Below are positions 21,501 through 32,800 of a stretch of 64,000 nt of DNA, piece after piece. The position numbers were made by a program, and so were the translations under genes. Where the stretch lies: the NCBI GenBank assembly GCA_973895155.1, contig OZ316898.1, positions 744,001-808,000 of the forward strand, written 5' to 3'. The notes beneath the pieces are model-generated. The model made no database searches and was not told where the DNA came from. It was given only the letters and a program-made list of their open reading frames with translations. The DNA is from Marsupella aquatica (lineage: Eukaryota; Marchantiophyta). The first letter of the stretch is position 1, and each line of letters starts with the position of its first letter.

Positions 21501-22049
21501 GTTGAGACTTTGGAGGGCAGGCAGGTCACCGATACTGGGAGGGATTGCACCGCTTAAATTATTGTACGAGAGATCCAATACTTTGAGGGCCTGAAGCTTC
21601 GAGAGGTTATCTGGCACTGTACTGACGATGTAATTGTAGCTCAAATCGAGGACCTCCAAGCGCACACATTCCATAAGTCTGGTTGGGATGGACCCATTGA
21701 GATAATTATATCCCAGAATGAGTGAGACTAGCATCGGCAACTGACACAGCATACCAGGAACCGGCCCAGAGAGACTCTGGCTGTACAGATCGATCGCGGT
21801 GACTCGCTGGTTCGTTGGATCGCAGGTCACTCCAGTCCACTTACATGGGAATAGGTCCGAGCTATTCCACGTCTGCAAAGTTCCCTGGACATCGTCCACG
21901 CTGCGCTTGAACTGCAAGAGAACCAGCCCATCTTGGGATAATCCATGTCCGGGACACAATTGGAGAAGAGAGAACAGGAGCAGAAATGTCAGCCTCCAAG
22001 AGATCAATGACGACGTTTCGACCTTGTTGGCTCCCACTGCTTGCGCCAT
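18524..22049 (-). CDS. LRR receptor-like protein kinase, subfamily XI, HAESA/HSL-like
   Basis: A predicted plasma-membrane receptor kinase that binds a ligand through leucine-rich repeats and signals through a cytosolic Ser/Thr kinase. Exon 1 is 22049-20775 and exon 2 is 20341-18524. The 433-bp intron has GTAAAC..CTGCAG borders in phase 0 and falls inside an LRR (LFE | NHLSG). The product is 1030 aa: signal peptide about 18-36; LRRNT with WTGVTC (about 38-80); about 22 tandem LRRs to about 640; transmembrane segment about 668-691 (AIGASFTAVAVILFAGACCL); kinase from about 735. Kinase residues are intact: GSGGSG (739-744), VAVKK, HRDVKSNN (catalytic Asp about 854), DFG (872-874), APE. It is an RD kinase. 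LLCCCWNYESNVLVYEYMQN and the LRR pattern place it with HAESA/HSL, known for sensing IDA-type or related peptides; the ligand here is unknown. No lesions are seen. Confidence 0.92.
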
Positions 22050-23460
22050 CGACCTCCCCGCCTGATGACAACCTTCACAAGCTTTCCTACCAAAAGTTAA
22101 TCATTCAGGATTCTGGTACAGTAGCTCATCTCCTCAACATGTGCTCAGCTTGCTCTCCATTCCGGAACTCCGCCCAACCCCGGCCGCAAAACATCCACGC
22201 ATTACGATTACGTGTCGCGTGGCGATCCTCCGCAGGAAGGAACAGGCAAGAACTGCAGCTGGGAAACAAGACCTCCCAAGACTGTAACAAACTTCTGGAA
22301 TGTGGCACCTGCTCGGAGCCTTCTTTCTCCGCCTACAAAGGAGACAGATACGGGATCTCGCTCTATGGAGTCCACACCCTATGACTTCTTTGGCGTATGA
22401 AATGAGCTTTGTTAGGGCAGGGGCTCGGATTCAACTCATCACTCGCTCGTCCACTACTGAGGCCAAAATGCGACGACAGGACAAAAACGCTCAGAGACTC
22501 CTTTGCGCTCTTGCATAGATCATCTATTCATCGCGTTTCAGCAAATGCTGAAGGACCTGCAAACATGCAATGAGGAAATTAGATCCTGGGACATTGGGGC
22601 ATATCTCAGACTCAACCTCCTCCCATAACTGCTCCTCATATCACGAGCTCATTTAATCAAGAAGCCGAGAAGGACGAATACCGGGGACGCACACAGCAAA
22701 TCCAGAAGCCGTCAAGGAAATATACCTAAGAAGCACAAGGCGATGTAAAGCACTGAAAGACCGCACATCGAACCGCTTTCCGGCTCAACAAACAAAGCAA
22801 TTCACCGAGCTTCTTGAAAGTCCTCAGCATCACCGACCGACTGCTCCGCGATTCGATGCAACGACACAGTCGAATGTTGGAGAAGACAGTCGACAAGTGG
22901 TCCCACTGCCACCTCCGTACCGAGCTTGTGATGGGGTAGTTTATCCACACGGCAGCAGCAGCAGCAGCTGGTAAGGCTTTTTAGTGGAAAAAGCAGAAAG
23001 GATCCAGTCCATCAGTCCATGGAACTGAAAGTCAGAGAGACCTCGACAAGAACCGCTCTCGGGATGAGCCTCCCACAATCCAATGCACCCAGCCAGGCTG
23101 TCATTAGTGCAGATATCAATCGTTCTGGTGAGCTGATGAGTGCCTGTCCGTCTAAAGTATCGCCAGAATATGATACTATACCAGAGCCTACAGTCCTTCA
23201 TATACTGTACCGGAGACTCTGTAGCAATCATCACAGTACAGTGCCGAGGGGGAGGGTGAAGGATCGAAATTTAGATAAAAATATGATCTTCTCTCCATTT
23301 TACCGCGGTCCTTTTTTCGTCGCTGTTTCTTTTTGGTCTCGAACGAAAGTTTTATCCAAACAAAGACTGCTCGCTGTTTTGTATGTCCCGCCGATGGCGC
23401 CTGTAAGGTCGGGAGAAAGGAAAATAGGGAATCATCGGAAGGATCAGCGAGAGAGATTCA
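22050..23460. promoter_or_regulatory. 5' flank of the receptor kinase gene
   Basis: Presumed 5' untranslated region and promoter. It is moderately GC-rich compared with the rest of the window and contains a short GCA run (about 22953-22970). Several overlapping ORFs exist on both strands, but none has domain support. Confidence 0.35.
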
Positions 23461-23463
23461 GCG

Positions 23464-23774
23464 GAGAGATCTTCTTGCCTGTAATTTAGAAGTAACGAAA
23501 TGGGGAGAATCCCAGTCGCCACGCATACTGATCACGTATAGTAATGAGCCACTACTCGTAATCATCAACTCATGAGCGCCATTCAATGATCAACCGAAGG
23601 CGAGAAACAAAAGATGCCGAGATCTTCATTCCTGTAATTAGCAAGTAACAAACGGGGAGAATCCTAGTCGGAATGCATCAAGGATCACGTACAGTAATCA
23701 TCCACTACTCGTAATCATCATCGCATGACCGCCACTTAATGACCAACCGAGGCTAGAAACAAAAGATGCCGGGA
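23464..23774. repeat. Tandem duplication, period about 155 bp
   Basis: Two diverged units (23464-23618 and 23619-23774) share GAGATCTTC, GGGGAGAATCC(C/T)AGTCG, CCACTACTCGTAATCATCA and GAAACAAAAGATGCCG in the same order. They lie about 1.4 kb upstream of the receptor kinase start codon. Confidence 0.85.
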
Positions 23775-24371
23775 CATGATTGTCTCTGCGTCTACTCGGC
23801 CCCGCAATGGCACATTCCCGCTTTGGTCAAACCTCCGCCGATGCCCCTCTTCTCCGGCTCTCCCTCGGATCTCTCACCCATTTCACATCACGCATTTCAC
23901 ATCACACATTGTGCGTTTGTGACCCAAATGACGGGAGGGAGGGCGGAGCGATGGTCCCGCCATCCTTCGCGCGCTGCAGTCTGGCATGCGCGGTCGGAAA
24001 GCTTGGGCCGGGAAGGGCGGACCTGCTATGGCGCTATGCAGTAGTAGTTAGTAGTGAGTACTGATCTAGTGTACAACAGTGGAGTGTTCCTCGCGAAGAC
24101 GCGAAGGGAGAGAAGAGGCACGAGAAGAGTCGGGAATGTGGCGGCTGCACGGCAAAAGACCAGACCAGAGCTGGCGCACCGGGACCGCTGAGCATGGAGT
24201 GCGTGGCACTCAGGCACTCAGGCACTCTTACTCTGTTACTCAGTTACTCTCTCTCACTACAGCACTGCTCTGCCAAATGTTCCATCCAGCTATGGCTATT
24301 AATAGGGGGTCATAAATATTGAATCATTTTTCTCTTACACATGGGGCTGATGCCCCTAATTTGACCTTTGA
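23775..24371. other. GC-rich intergenic segment
   Basis: GC-rich sequence with several overlapping ORFs on both strands, none convincing. A short repeat of CACTCAGG/TTACTC words occurs at 24205-24255. Confidence 0.35.
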
Positions 24372-24583
24372 CCAATGCACCTATTTTCCAAGTCCACTTA
24401 TTTTGGATTCTGTAACAAACAGCCAGAACTTTGTGGGAGGTGGTGGGAGGTGGTGACCAACGAGAAACAAAAAAAAACCAATGCACCTATTTTCCAAGTC
24501 CACTTATTTTGGTTTCTGTAACGGCCAGAACTTTGTGGGAGGTGGTTGGAGGTGGTGACCAACGAGAAACCAAAAAAAAAAGC
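24372..24583 (+). repeat. Tandem duplication, period 106 bp
   Basis: Two units (24372-24477 and from 24478) begin CCAATGCACCTATTTTCC and end in GAGAAAC plus an A-run. Each also has an internal GGGAGGTGGT duplication. The mirrored ORFs on the two strands come from this repeat. Confidence 0.9.
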
Positions 24584-24599
24584 TGCAGAAGTGTGTGGG

Positions 24600-27500
24600 C
24601 TAGGCTCTGGGACACCCTGCACATTTTTCAACCACGTCCTTCCAAACTTCCAAATTGGACTACTGTGTGAGTGCCCACAAATAATATTTGAGATCCGTTT
24701 GACAGACTAAGGGGTGCCTTCAAAAGAGTGGGGCATTGTCTTCCTTTTATTCCATCTTAAATTAAATCTACTGTAAGTGGAAATGGCTGATAATTTGGCA
24801 TTGGAGGACCCTTCTTAGAGCATCTCGAGCAGTTTAGGGGTGAGTAATTACTGAACACTGAATTTGAATAGTAATTTGGAGGCCTGGAAATTAACCAAGA
24901 CCATCTTGGATTTCAGCCAGGTCTTTCCTCGTTTTGACCTCTGCCTATCCTCTCCAACTTAAAGTGTGCTGAATGTCCAATGCAGCTTCTCTTTAAAAAC
25001 TCAATATCCTTGGGTAATGGTGGGGGCTCTATATCTGACAATGAAGAAGATGTCTCATATATATCTTTACCCTCTTCTTCATAAAATCTCATCACCTGGT
25101 CCTTTTGGAACACCTAGATTCAAAATCTCAAATATATCCATATTGTGACATGTGATGGAATGTTGGCATAATGAGAATAGCCAAGATAAAGGTACTTTCT
25201 CCCAACTAAGACTGCTACCAAATATGGTAGCAAGGGTTGTGAAGGGAGGATAGTTACCACTCATTTATAGATAGGAATCACCTCTCCAAAATCAACCCCT
25301 ATATGCTCCTGTTAGCACTTATAGGTTGATTTGACCCATGATTGCCCTGCCATTAATCACACATCAAAATGTGGTGATATGCACTCATTGATTTAATGAA
25401 AATAACTAGATTATCATGGTATGGAGTGATACCTACACCATATATATCATATTTTGATGTCTATGTGTCATATTTTGATGTGCAATTAGTTCCCGGGACT
25501 CCCATGATTCGAGATCCTCTAATGAGTAAAACTGGGCTGCTACTCCTACCAACTATGGCAGCCAGGGTTGTGAAAGAAGGGATTGACACTTATTATAGAA
25601 AGGGCCATCCCTCCAAAATTAGCCCCTATATGCTCCTTTTGGTAGTTACATGTTCACTTGACTCCACCCTTGGAGAGTGGAAAAAGCTGTTGTTTGCTTG
25701 ACAACAGTTGAGTCCATCCAGTGACACAAGTCTACATATTTTTGCATCTTTGGCTCCTGCATTTGAGGGACTGTCATTTATTGAAGTTCATTTCAAAGGA
25801 GTCTATCTTTAGAACAAGAAATGATCTTATGATCCTCTTTTGCAGTTTCCTATGGGGAAAACAAGCTGAGGTGTCATCTTGTAAAGCCAGCCTAAATCAG
25901 AGCTATAATTATTGAATGTATAGAGTCTAGAACCATAATATAGGTTGAAAAGTTCATATGGGATGCACATTTCTAAGTTCAGATGGGCTGCGCTCTATAG
26001 GAATGGTAGACACTATACCTGAATGGTCCTTGATTTCTTGAACGCCAACTGCAGTGGCTCCACTTATTAGACCCTCCAGATCAATCCTAGTATGATGAAA
26101 AGGAGACGATGGCCCACACTTCTTGTAAAGCTTTGTATGGGATCTGTAAAGAAGTATAGAGTAAGTAAGATGACATGAATCTAGATTGAAAAATACCTGA
26201 TTTCCATGAGAGTATTTTGAGATCCTCTCCAAATCCTAAGGTTTAGGGCTGGGTTGTGTCAAATCTAGGATGGAGAATGTTGCATTAAAGTTGATGCTCA
26301 GATGGATAGCAATGCTTTGGCCTCAAGATTCTCATAGACATTTTGTGACATCAGCTAAACGGGGAGTACTTATAAAAGAAAATTCTGAATAATTTTTTTG
26401 TTTCAAAACTTTTCATATAGGTTCCATCCAGACATCTTGTCATAGATTATGGTTTATAGGAGTTTCTCACCTTAGGCTTGCATTTCTGTAAAACATTTGC
26501 AGTTGAGCTTATTTCGTTGCCATCCTCTCCTCCCATGCCTCATATTGTGGAAGACTTGCTGTGACTCTTGGGCTCTTTCATTCTTTGGTTTTGGCAGTGT
26601 TTTTCTTTGTTTTCTCTCCTATATTGGTCTCCTGCTCTTGCTTTTGTGTCTCCTCCAGATTGGATGTTTTTAGGCGGTGTGATATACTGGCGAGCTTAAG
26701 TAATTTCTCTTAAGCACCCTTAACATGAAGACGAAAGCAAATGGCAAAAGCTACAACACCCAACTCATGGAGTCAACGGAATCATGATTCATTGTTCGCC
26801 TAGTGTAGCCCTTTGTAGAGGCCAATTGAGTCACATGGAGAATAAATGGGGACTGAAAAAGGGCTCTGGTTTTTCCTTTTAGGCACGGGGAATTAATACA
26901 GACGACAAGAGGCCGGAGGTCCAAAAGATGTACAGTACTAAGCTTTTGTATGATCGACTTGATTACTCCAGTTTTTAGTTAAACGACCCCTGCCACTAGT
27001 AAAGAGGGCCTCCCCCTAGTCAGCTACCGCTGTTGGTATAGATGAACCTAGGCTCTCCCAATCACTTCCATCATAGGACCCCAAAATGGTTGGTGATTTC
27101 TTATTAAAACACAACTGGCCTTATATAAGGGGAAAGTGTCCAAGATTTGCCTCCCTTTCCACATTTCACTCAATTTTTCCTACCACCCTACCAGTTTGTT
27201 CCACAATTTCCGGGAAAAATCAATTTTAATGGTAGCTACTGGTATCCCGTAGGTTTTAAGTGCTATCATTTGTGCAATGCACATGTCATGGAGGTGAGTT
27301 TTGAACAGTAGATAACCTATGAGGCTATGCTAAGAAACCATTAGAAATATGATATGTTCTTGTGTACATGAGAATTGTGCTTCAGAGGAAAACCTCAAGC
27401 AGTTCAACTGTTTGAGAGAAAGACCCTCACTTATGTTTTTAGTCTTCTCAAGATAATAGTACACCATTTTTGAAGCCAGAAAACTAACTAAGGGTGACTG

Positions 27501-28257
27501 ACAATCTTGCTATAGACGTCCAAAATGGCTCCTGTCACATTGACTCCTTTTTCATATCATCATTGATCATTCATCCATAGAGTTGCTATTTTTGGCTCAC
27601 TTTGCTGGAAATCTGAAAGTTCTCCCCTGTCAAAGTTATACAACTTGAATGGCAGAACATCTTAAGCAGCTTTTCACTTTGTTGAAAACAATGGTGAAAG
27701 TGAAAAAGATGATGGAGAGAAAACAAGGATCCCATGGAACCAAGCAATGTGGAGATCTAGTGCCTTATGTTTTCCTTGTTTTTTTCCTAACTTTATGGTT
27801 TTGATTGATTTGCGAGTCATTACCTACTGTCACTGAGGATCTGTGCTTTGGGTGCAAATGTTTTTGGTACCTTTTGTATTATAGATTTGTACTTTTCCTG
27901 GTCATTACAAATCAGTTACTAGTTACACCATTTTCAATATTCCTTGAAGTATTTTTCCGTCCTTGAAGTCACTCTTTATATATTCAGTCTCACTAAACAA
28001 TAAATGTCACCCACACTAATTATGGGTTGCCAGTGAATCTTCAGACAACTGGCCCTATATGCTCTCATCCCCTTTTAAAAATAAATCCAATATATTGAAA
28101 CAAGGGTGACAATGTTCTTGGTGGTAATCTTAAATTTAGCTCACTTTAATGTGATGCAAACCAGCAATCACATGTGTTTGTGTGTAAGTACCTAGTACAT
28201 TTTATTTTTATTCTATTTTTTTGGCATGTCAGTCTTTCCGAGCTAGAATGTTTACGC
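24600..28257. other. Gene-poor AT-rich spacer
   Basis: I see no supported gene in this 3.6 kb. One diverged direct repeat of about 110 bp occurs at about 25205-25310 and 25550-25650 (sharing GGTTGTGAA(G/A)GAGG-type and CCCTATATGCTCC words). Remaining ORFs are short, on both strands and without motifs. Confidence 0.4.
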
Positions 28258-28356
28258 GGGTAAGTTTTGGCAGCGGACATGGGTGAGATTGGGGAAAAGT
28301 GAGGGCAGGGGACAGGTTTGGGACAACCTGTTCCCTGGGATTCCCTGCAATGTTGG
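28258..28356 (+). repeat. Dispersed repeat, forward copy
   Basis: GTTTTGGCAGCGGACATG and the following 80 bases match, in reverse complement, 31795-31885. The pair flanks the Copia relic and could be the arms of an older element or two independent insertions. Confidence 0.55.
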
Positions 28357-28892
28357 GAGGCTCACAGGCATTGAGACCCAAGTTTTCCCAAGCAAAATGT
28401 TGGGCACCCAATGTTCACACATTCCTGGTTTGAGGGGACATGGAGCGGTGCACTGTGAGTATAGTGAGAGTGGGATGTTGCAGCACATCATTACAGTGGA
28501 TATTGAGGACTCAGTCGAGGGCTTAGATTGCAGAACTTGAAGCTGTATTGTGGGGAGATTGAGAAGCCATCGATGAAGCACGAGACTCTGTGCAGGGAGA
28601 GGAACGAATTGCTCATCAAAGGTGCATCGTAAGGAGAGAAGAACTGGACTGCTGGCAGACTGAGGAGTTGCTAGTTGAAGCTACATTGTTGCATAAACCG
28701 GGTCATAAGTGTTTTGTGTTGTGCTGCATGAGGTAGGTGATGTTCTGCTGGCCCACTGGACATTGCGTTTCATTGAAGGTTGTCTCTGACCCGATTCGGG
28801 ACAAAGGTGTTGCTTGTTGCTGGTTCAATTTTGGAGCACTTGACATACACTTACATTTGGCAATGGCAAAAGCAACAGGCCACGAACATAAG
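28357..28892. other. Spacer, nothing recognised
   Basis: Mixed-composition sequence between the dispersed repeat and the Copia relic. No supported ORF. Confidence 0.4.
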
Positions 28893-29239
28893 TGTTAGGA
28901 TTTACTTTTAGGTCTAGAGTAACGACTGTACCATAGTTAGGGCTAACCTTAGTCGCAAACTAGGTTAGGTTAGTCATGTTGTGCACACTCTATACCCAAG
29001 CGGTGTTTGCTTGGAGAGAAGGAACTCAGGCTCATTGTTACGGAGCCAATTGAGAGATAGGGAGAGCCTGTGCCGTGGACGCTTGGTATGGCTGGTGGGT
29101 CTAGAGTACAGTAAAGCTCTTGTGTGTTCCCATGGACGTAGCCTCATGTGGCAGTGAATCACATATCTCTCGGTGTCAACTCTTGTGCGTTGGATGGTTC
29201 ATAGGCTTGCCATTGCAATTGTCATCTATGCTCAACGAT

Positions 29240-29251
29240 TGGTATCAGAGC
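29240..29251 (+). other. Primer-binding site of the Copia relic
   Basis: TGGTATCAGAGC is the classical plant Copia primer-binding site for initiator tRNA-Met, located two to three bases after the LTR end. Confidence 0.85.
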
Positions 29252-30146
29252 ATGCCTGGGAGGTGACAAGGTTTTTTCGTGATGGTTTTTACAACGTTGA
29301 GTGTCGGTGTTGCATTCAGAGTTTTGTCGCATGAAACTCGAATGTGTGTGGCTGAGCAGATAGATTAGTGAGAGGGCTCTCTATTGGTATATAGAACTCA
29401 CTCGTTGGTATCCGTGGTGTGGAGGAATCGGAGTTTGTGTTGATCAGGAGTTTTTCATGTTCGATGGTATTTTTGTGGGAGAGACCAGAGTTTGTTTTTG
29501 CAACGGTGTGAGCTATGCGGTGCGGGAGGCGTCGCATGTTATAGATCAAGTTGAAGATTAAGGCAAGTTGGTTATTTTGGTAGCTGAGTTGCTGCCGAGT
29601 GTTTACTGAGTGTGTTGCAACGAGTGAAATTGACATTCAGATGTTTTTCACAGGCTATGGTGCTTGTTCCCATCTGAACTAGGTTTCTTGTTGTCACATC
29701 CGATGCAAAGGAAGAAACGCAAAGTGCTAGGGCTCAACAGAGAGATCGTGGCGAAGCGGTCGTTTTGAGTCCGGGATTGGCACTTGATGAGGAGAGAGCG
29801 AGACACGACGGAAGTATTTTCTCTGTTGAGCTTGCATACTGTGCCAGTGCAATTTGACAATATTTTCTGTCGGCGGTCAACACTTTTCTCATTTCAATCG
29901 GGAGCGGCAAGGTGTGTAATTTGGCCAACTTTTGTTCTTTTAGGGAAATTTTGCTTTTAAGGGGGGATTTAGGGCACTTTTGGTGTGTGTATACACACCA
30001 CACACCCCCGGCCAGCCCCATACCCCCATCGTTCCCCTTGCGTACCCCTTCCCGAGTACATAGCCCCAATTGCAGCTTAGCCGGACCACGCAGCGCCGGT
30101 TGGCACAACGTACACCCCCCATGGCCGGCCCGACCTTGTCCCAACC

Positions 30147-30489
30147 TATTAGGTATTTACTCAAGGTCTAGGTTACGACATGTAACCATAGTTAGACTAA
30201 CCGTAGTCGGAGACATGGTTAGGTTAACTAGGATGCAAACTATATGCCAAGCGGTGTTTGCTTGGATAAGTGGAACTTAGGCTCGTTGTTATGGGGGCCA
30301 CTTGAGAGATGAGGAGAGCTTACACTGTGGAGACTTGGTATGGCCGACGGGCTTAGAGTTTAGTAAAGTTCTCTTGTGTGTTCCCGTGGACGTAGCCTCG
30401 AGGAGGTGAACCATGTATCTCTTGTGTCGACTACTTGCGCGTTGGATGTGTCATGTGCTTACCGTTGCGATTGTCATCTATGCTCAGCA
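30147..30489 (+). mobile_element. Nested solo LTR with 5-bp target duplication CAACC
   Basis: This LTR (TATTAGGTATT...GCTCAGCA) interrupts the C-rich part of the relic's leader. CAACC lies directly on both sides (30142-30146 and 30490-30494). It is the same LTR family as the host element, diverged, and has no internal region, so it is a solo LTR left by recombination. Confidence 0.85.
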
Positions 30490-31312
30490 CAACCTCCCGC
30501 CGGTAGCCACCCCCTTCGCAAGCCTTGACAATGGCATTCGACCCCCGGCCCGGCCTTCGACATACGCGGCTACGTACGCAGCCACTTGTACTCCCGCCCG
30601 TACCCCCTCATGCCCCCATTACGGCCCTGTATGCCCCCGGCCCGGACCCTGATACACCGTTTTTTTGAAAGAAGCCTTAAACCCCTTTAAGGGCCAGTTT
30701 TTGTTTTTTCCCCGATTCTTTTCTATTGGTTGTCCTGGGCCCGGTCACGCACCATTTTAACCGCTTGGACAAGGGGAACGGCCCCTGTGAGCCTTGTTGT
30801 ACTACGCGGGGAATATTCCATAAAATAGAGAGCATGTTTTTGGCCGTTAGTAAAAATTCTGAGGTCCAAATGATAACTTTGTTGGATCTTTTTTGGCAAG
30901 GACGTAGCCACTAAAGTTAGCAAAGCGGCGCACCAATTGAATCGTGATTCCAACGACAAGTTGTACTTGGCATTTCAGTTATTTCCTGAAGTGGTCAAAA
31001 TGGGGGAGTTTCCCAAGGTTTTACCCACCCCAACCAAAATTTGAATAACTTTTTTGTTGGATTTTGGTTTCAATTTTGGTTTTCAGTGTTGGGCTCCTAG
31101 CTTTGTGGTCTATGCGGTGGTGATTAGTTTTGAGTTTTTTGGGAAGTTGCAAAAAACAACATTTTTTGTGATTTCTCATATCAATCAAATTGCTCCTTTG
31201 AATCACCTCCACATGAGGCTACGTCCACGGGAACACACGTATCTCTCCGTGTTGATACTTGTGTGTTGATGGTTCATGGGCTTGCCGTTGCAATTATCGT
31301 CTATGCTCAACA

Positions 31313-31794
31313 TATAGAGCCATTGACATTTCACTCCAAAGATCACCATTGAGCCATCGACATTTTAAATACTCCAAAGATCCTCCTTGCTCGAGTTCTT
31401 GGCTTTGGTTAGTTTGGCCTTACTAGGGTTAGTTGACCTTTGGTTAGATTAGAATAAGATCCACTTAATTAGGCTCTTGTCAGTCCCCCTTGGGGGGTAT
31501 AAGTTGGAATGAGAACATTCTCTCACTCATTCTTCACATGTACTCTCATATGCTATGGATCCTTGAAGAGTTTCTCCACATGTGGTATCTCGTTGGTGTA
31601 TCGTGTGATTGAGTGTCTCTCTCATGTTTCGCATTTGCTGTCTAGTGTAAGTTGACAATTTTTTACACTTCAGCCTCAACATTTAAGGGAAACCATCCTC
31701 TTTGCTTGCAACCCCCCTTCAGCGCACGGCTCCATCTCCTTGCAAAATGATCCACCAAAATGTGCTCTGATTTGGTCCAAAGTGGCCCGGCATT
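31313..31794. other. Spacer, nothing recognised
   Basis: Contains a short GGCCTTACTAGGGTTAG-like stretch but no supported gene or repeat. Confidence 0.35.
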
Positions 31795-31885
31795 TTTGCA
31801 CGGGAATCCTAAGGAACAGTTGGTCTGAACCTGTCCCCTACCCTCACTTGTCCCAATCTCACATGGGTCTGCTGCCAAAAACTTT
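31795..31885 (-). repeat. Dispersed repeat, inverted copy
   Basis: The reverse complement matches 28265-28355, sharing GAGATTGGG, AGTGAGGG, GGGGACAGGTT and TGTTCC. See the forward copy. Confidence 0.55.
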
Positions 31886-31960
31886 GATGACCAGGTTTTA
31901 CCACAACAAGTCCAATCATGTAAAAGTAAATTTGGGGCCCCACCAAGCCATTTTGGACTT

Positions 31961-32179
31961 ATAATTTTTAATACATTGTCACTAAAGATGTTTGAATTTA
32001 CAGTACTATCACTGTTTTTTTTTATTTACAAAAATGTCACGGTTTCCTTATATAGTTCCCCTAGTTACCTTGGTAAACTTGTTATCCGTGTACAAAACAT
32101 TGACATTCTTATAATACAGAAAAAACAGTGACAATATTATGAATTATAACATCTTTAGTGGTAAAATAATCAAAAGCTG
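31961..32179. mobile_element. Mutator-like MITE, copy 1 (9-bp target duplication TTTGGACTT)
   Basis: A 219-bp element with long imperfect inverted ends (about 48 bp; shared core CACTAAAGATGTT). TTTGGACTT lies directly outside both ends (31952-31960 and 32180-32188). Long inverted repeats and a 9-bp duplication are typical of Mutator-like elements. A related copy is at 37547-37755. Confidence 0.85.
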
Positions 32180-32189
32180 TTTGGACTTA

Positions 32190-32600
32190 TGGGATCTGGT
32201 TTTGTCGCGCGTTTCATTTGAGGTCCCACCAAGCAGATCTCTTGAGAATTTTCCAGAGCAAGGGGAAGAGATTCAAGATTATGTCAAAATGTCACTAAAA
32301 ATGTAAGTTGCATCTCCTTTTGTCTTTGATTATTTCTTGCATGCTTTTAAAAATGTATTCTTACTGTATCAAAAGACTATTTTTTTCTTGAGGCAACCAT
32401 TGAAGAATGTCTCAGTTCTATCAACAATCAACAATTAACAATGAGATGCAAATAGGAGATGGATCCTAATCTTAGAAGCATTTTGAGACGCTCTTGCCAA
32501 TGAACATATAACAAAAATTGTCCACAAGCATGGCATGTTTTATTTACAAAAATCAATGATAAGGAACAGTTTGTCTCTTAATGTCTATGGGGTAATGTCT
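32190..32600. other. Spacer, nothing recognised
   Basis: AT-rich sequence. The words GGTCCCACCAAGC near 32225 echo CCCCACCAAGCC just left of the MITE. No gene seen. Confidence 0.35.
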
Positions 32601-32605
32601 GAAAC

Positions 32606-32800
32606 CACCTGAGCTTCAAATTATTAAAGCAAATCATCACTTGGATCTTGAAGAGAGTCAGGGTGGCCTTGACATTGATGTCAAAGTGGCAGCTCCACCA
32701 AAAATTCAGATTCCACCTCCTGATGTTGGTGAACCATTTGAAGAGCCAATTGAACCTCTTTCTATTCATTTGGGGCTGTATGCTGTCTTGCAAGGATGAG
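32606..32800 (+). pseudogene. Isolated coding-like segment (possible last exon)
   Basis: A plus-strand frame from about 32606 to a TGA at 32798-32800 reads KPPELQIIKANHHLDLEESQ, then an acidic segment and a Pro-rich run (PPKIQIPPPDVGEPFEEP). Composition is strongly protein-like and there is no stop for about 64 codons, but there is no start codon or nearby exon in phase. I do not recognise it. It may be an exon relic. Confidence 0.3.

Larger units (their letters stand above)
28893..31312 (+). mobile_element. Ty1/Copia relic: LTR plus leader, rearranged, no coding region
   Basis: A plus-oriented LTR (28893-29237, TGTTAGG...GCTCAAC) is followed by a primer-binding site TGGTATCAGAGC (29240-29251), complementary to initiator tRNA-Met as in plant Copia elements. 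The leader 29258-29960 and 30660-31090 matches, in the opposite orientation, the leader of the full element at 59.4-60.9 kb. No gag-pol is left. A solo LTR is nested at 30147-30489. At the right end, 31205-31243 is an inverted piece of LTR joined directly to a forward LTR end (about 31244-31312), marking a rearrangement. Confidence 0.85.

Noticed and set aside
24398-24670. Mirror ORFs on both strands at 24.4-24.67 kb
   Set aside because: They arise from the 106-bp tandem duplication.
29734-30280. ORFs of 74-136 codons at 29.7-30.3 kb
   Set aside because: They lie in the GC-rich Copia leader and the nested LTR, on both strands, with no gag similarity.
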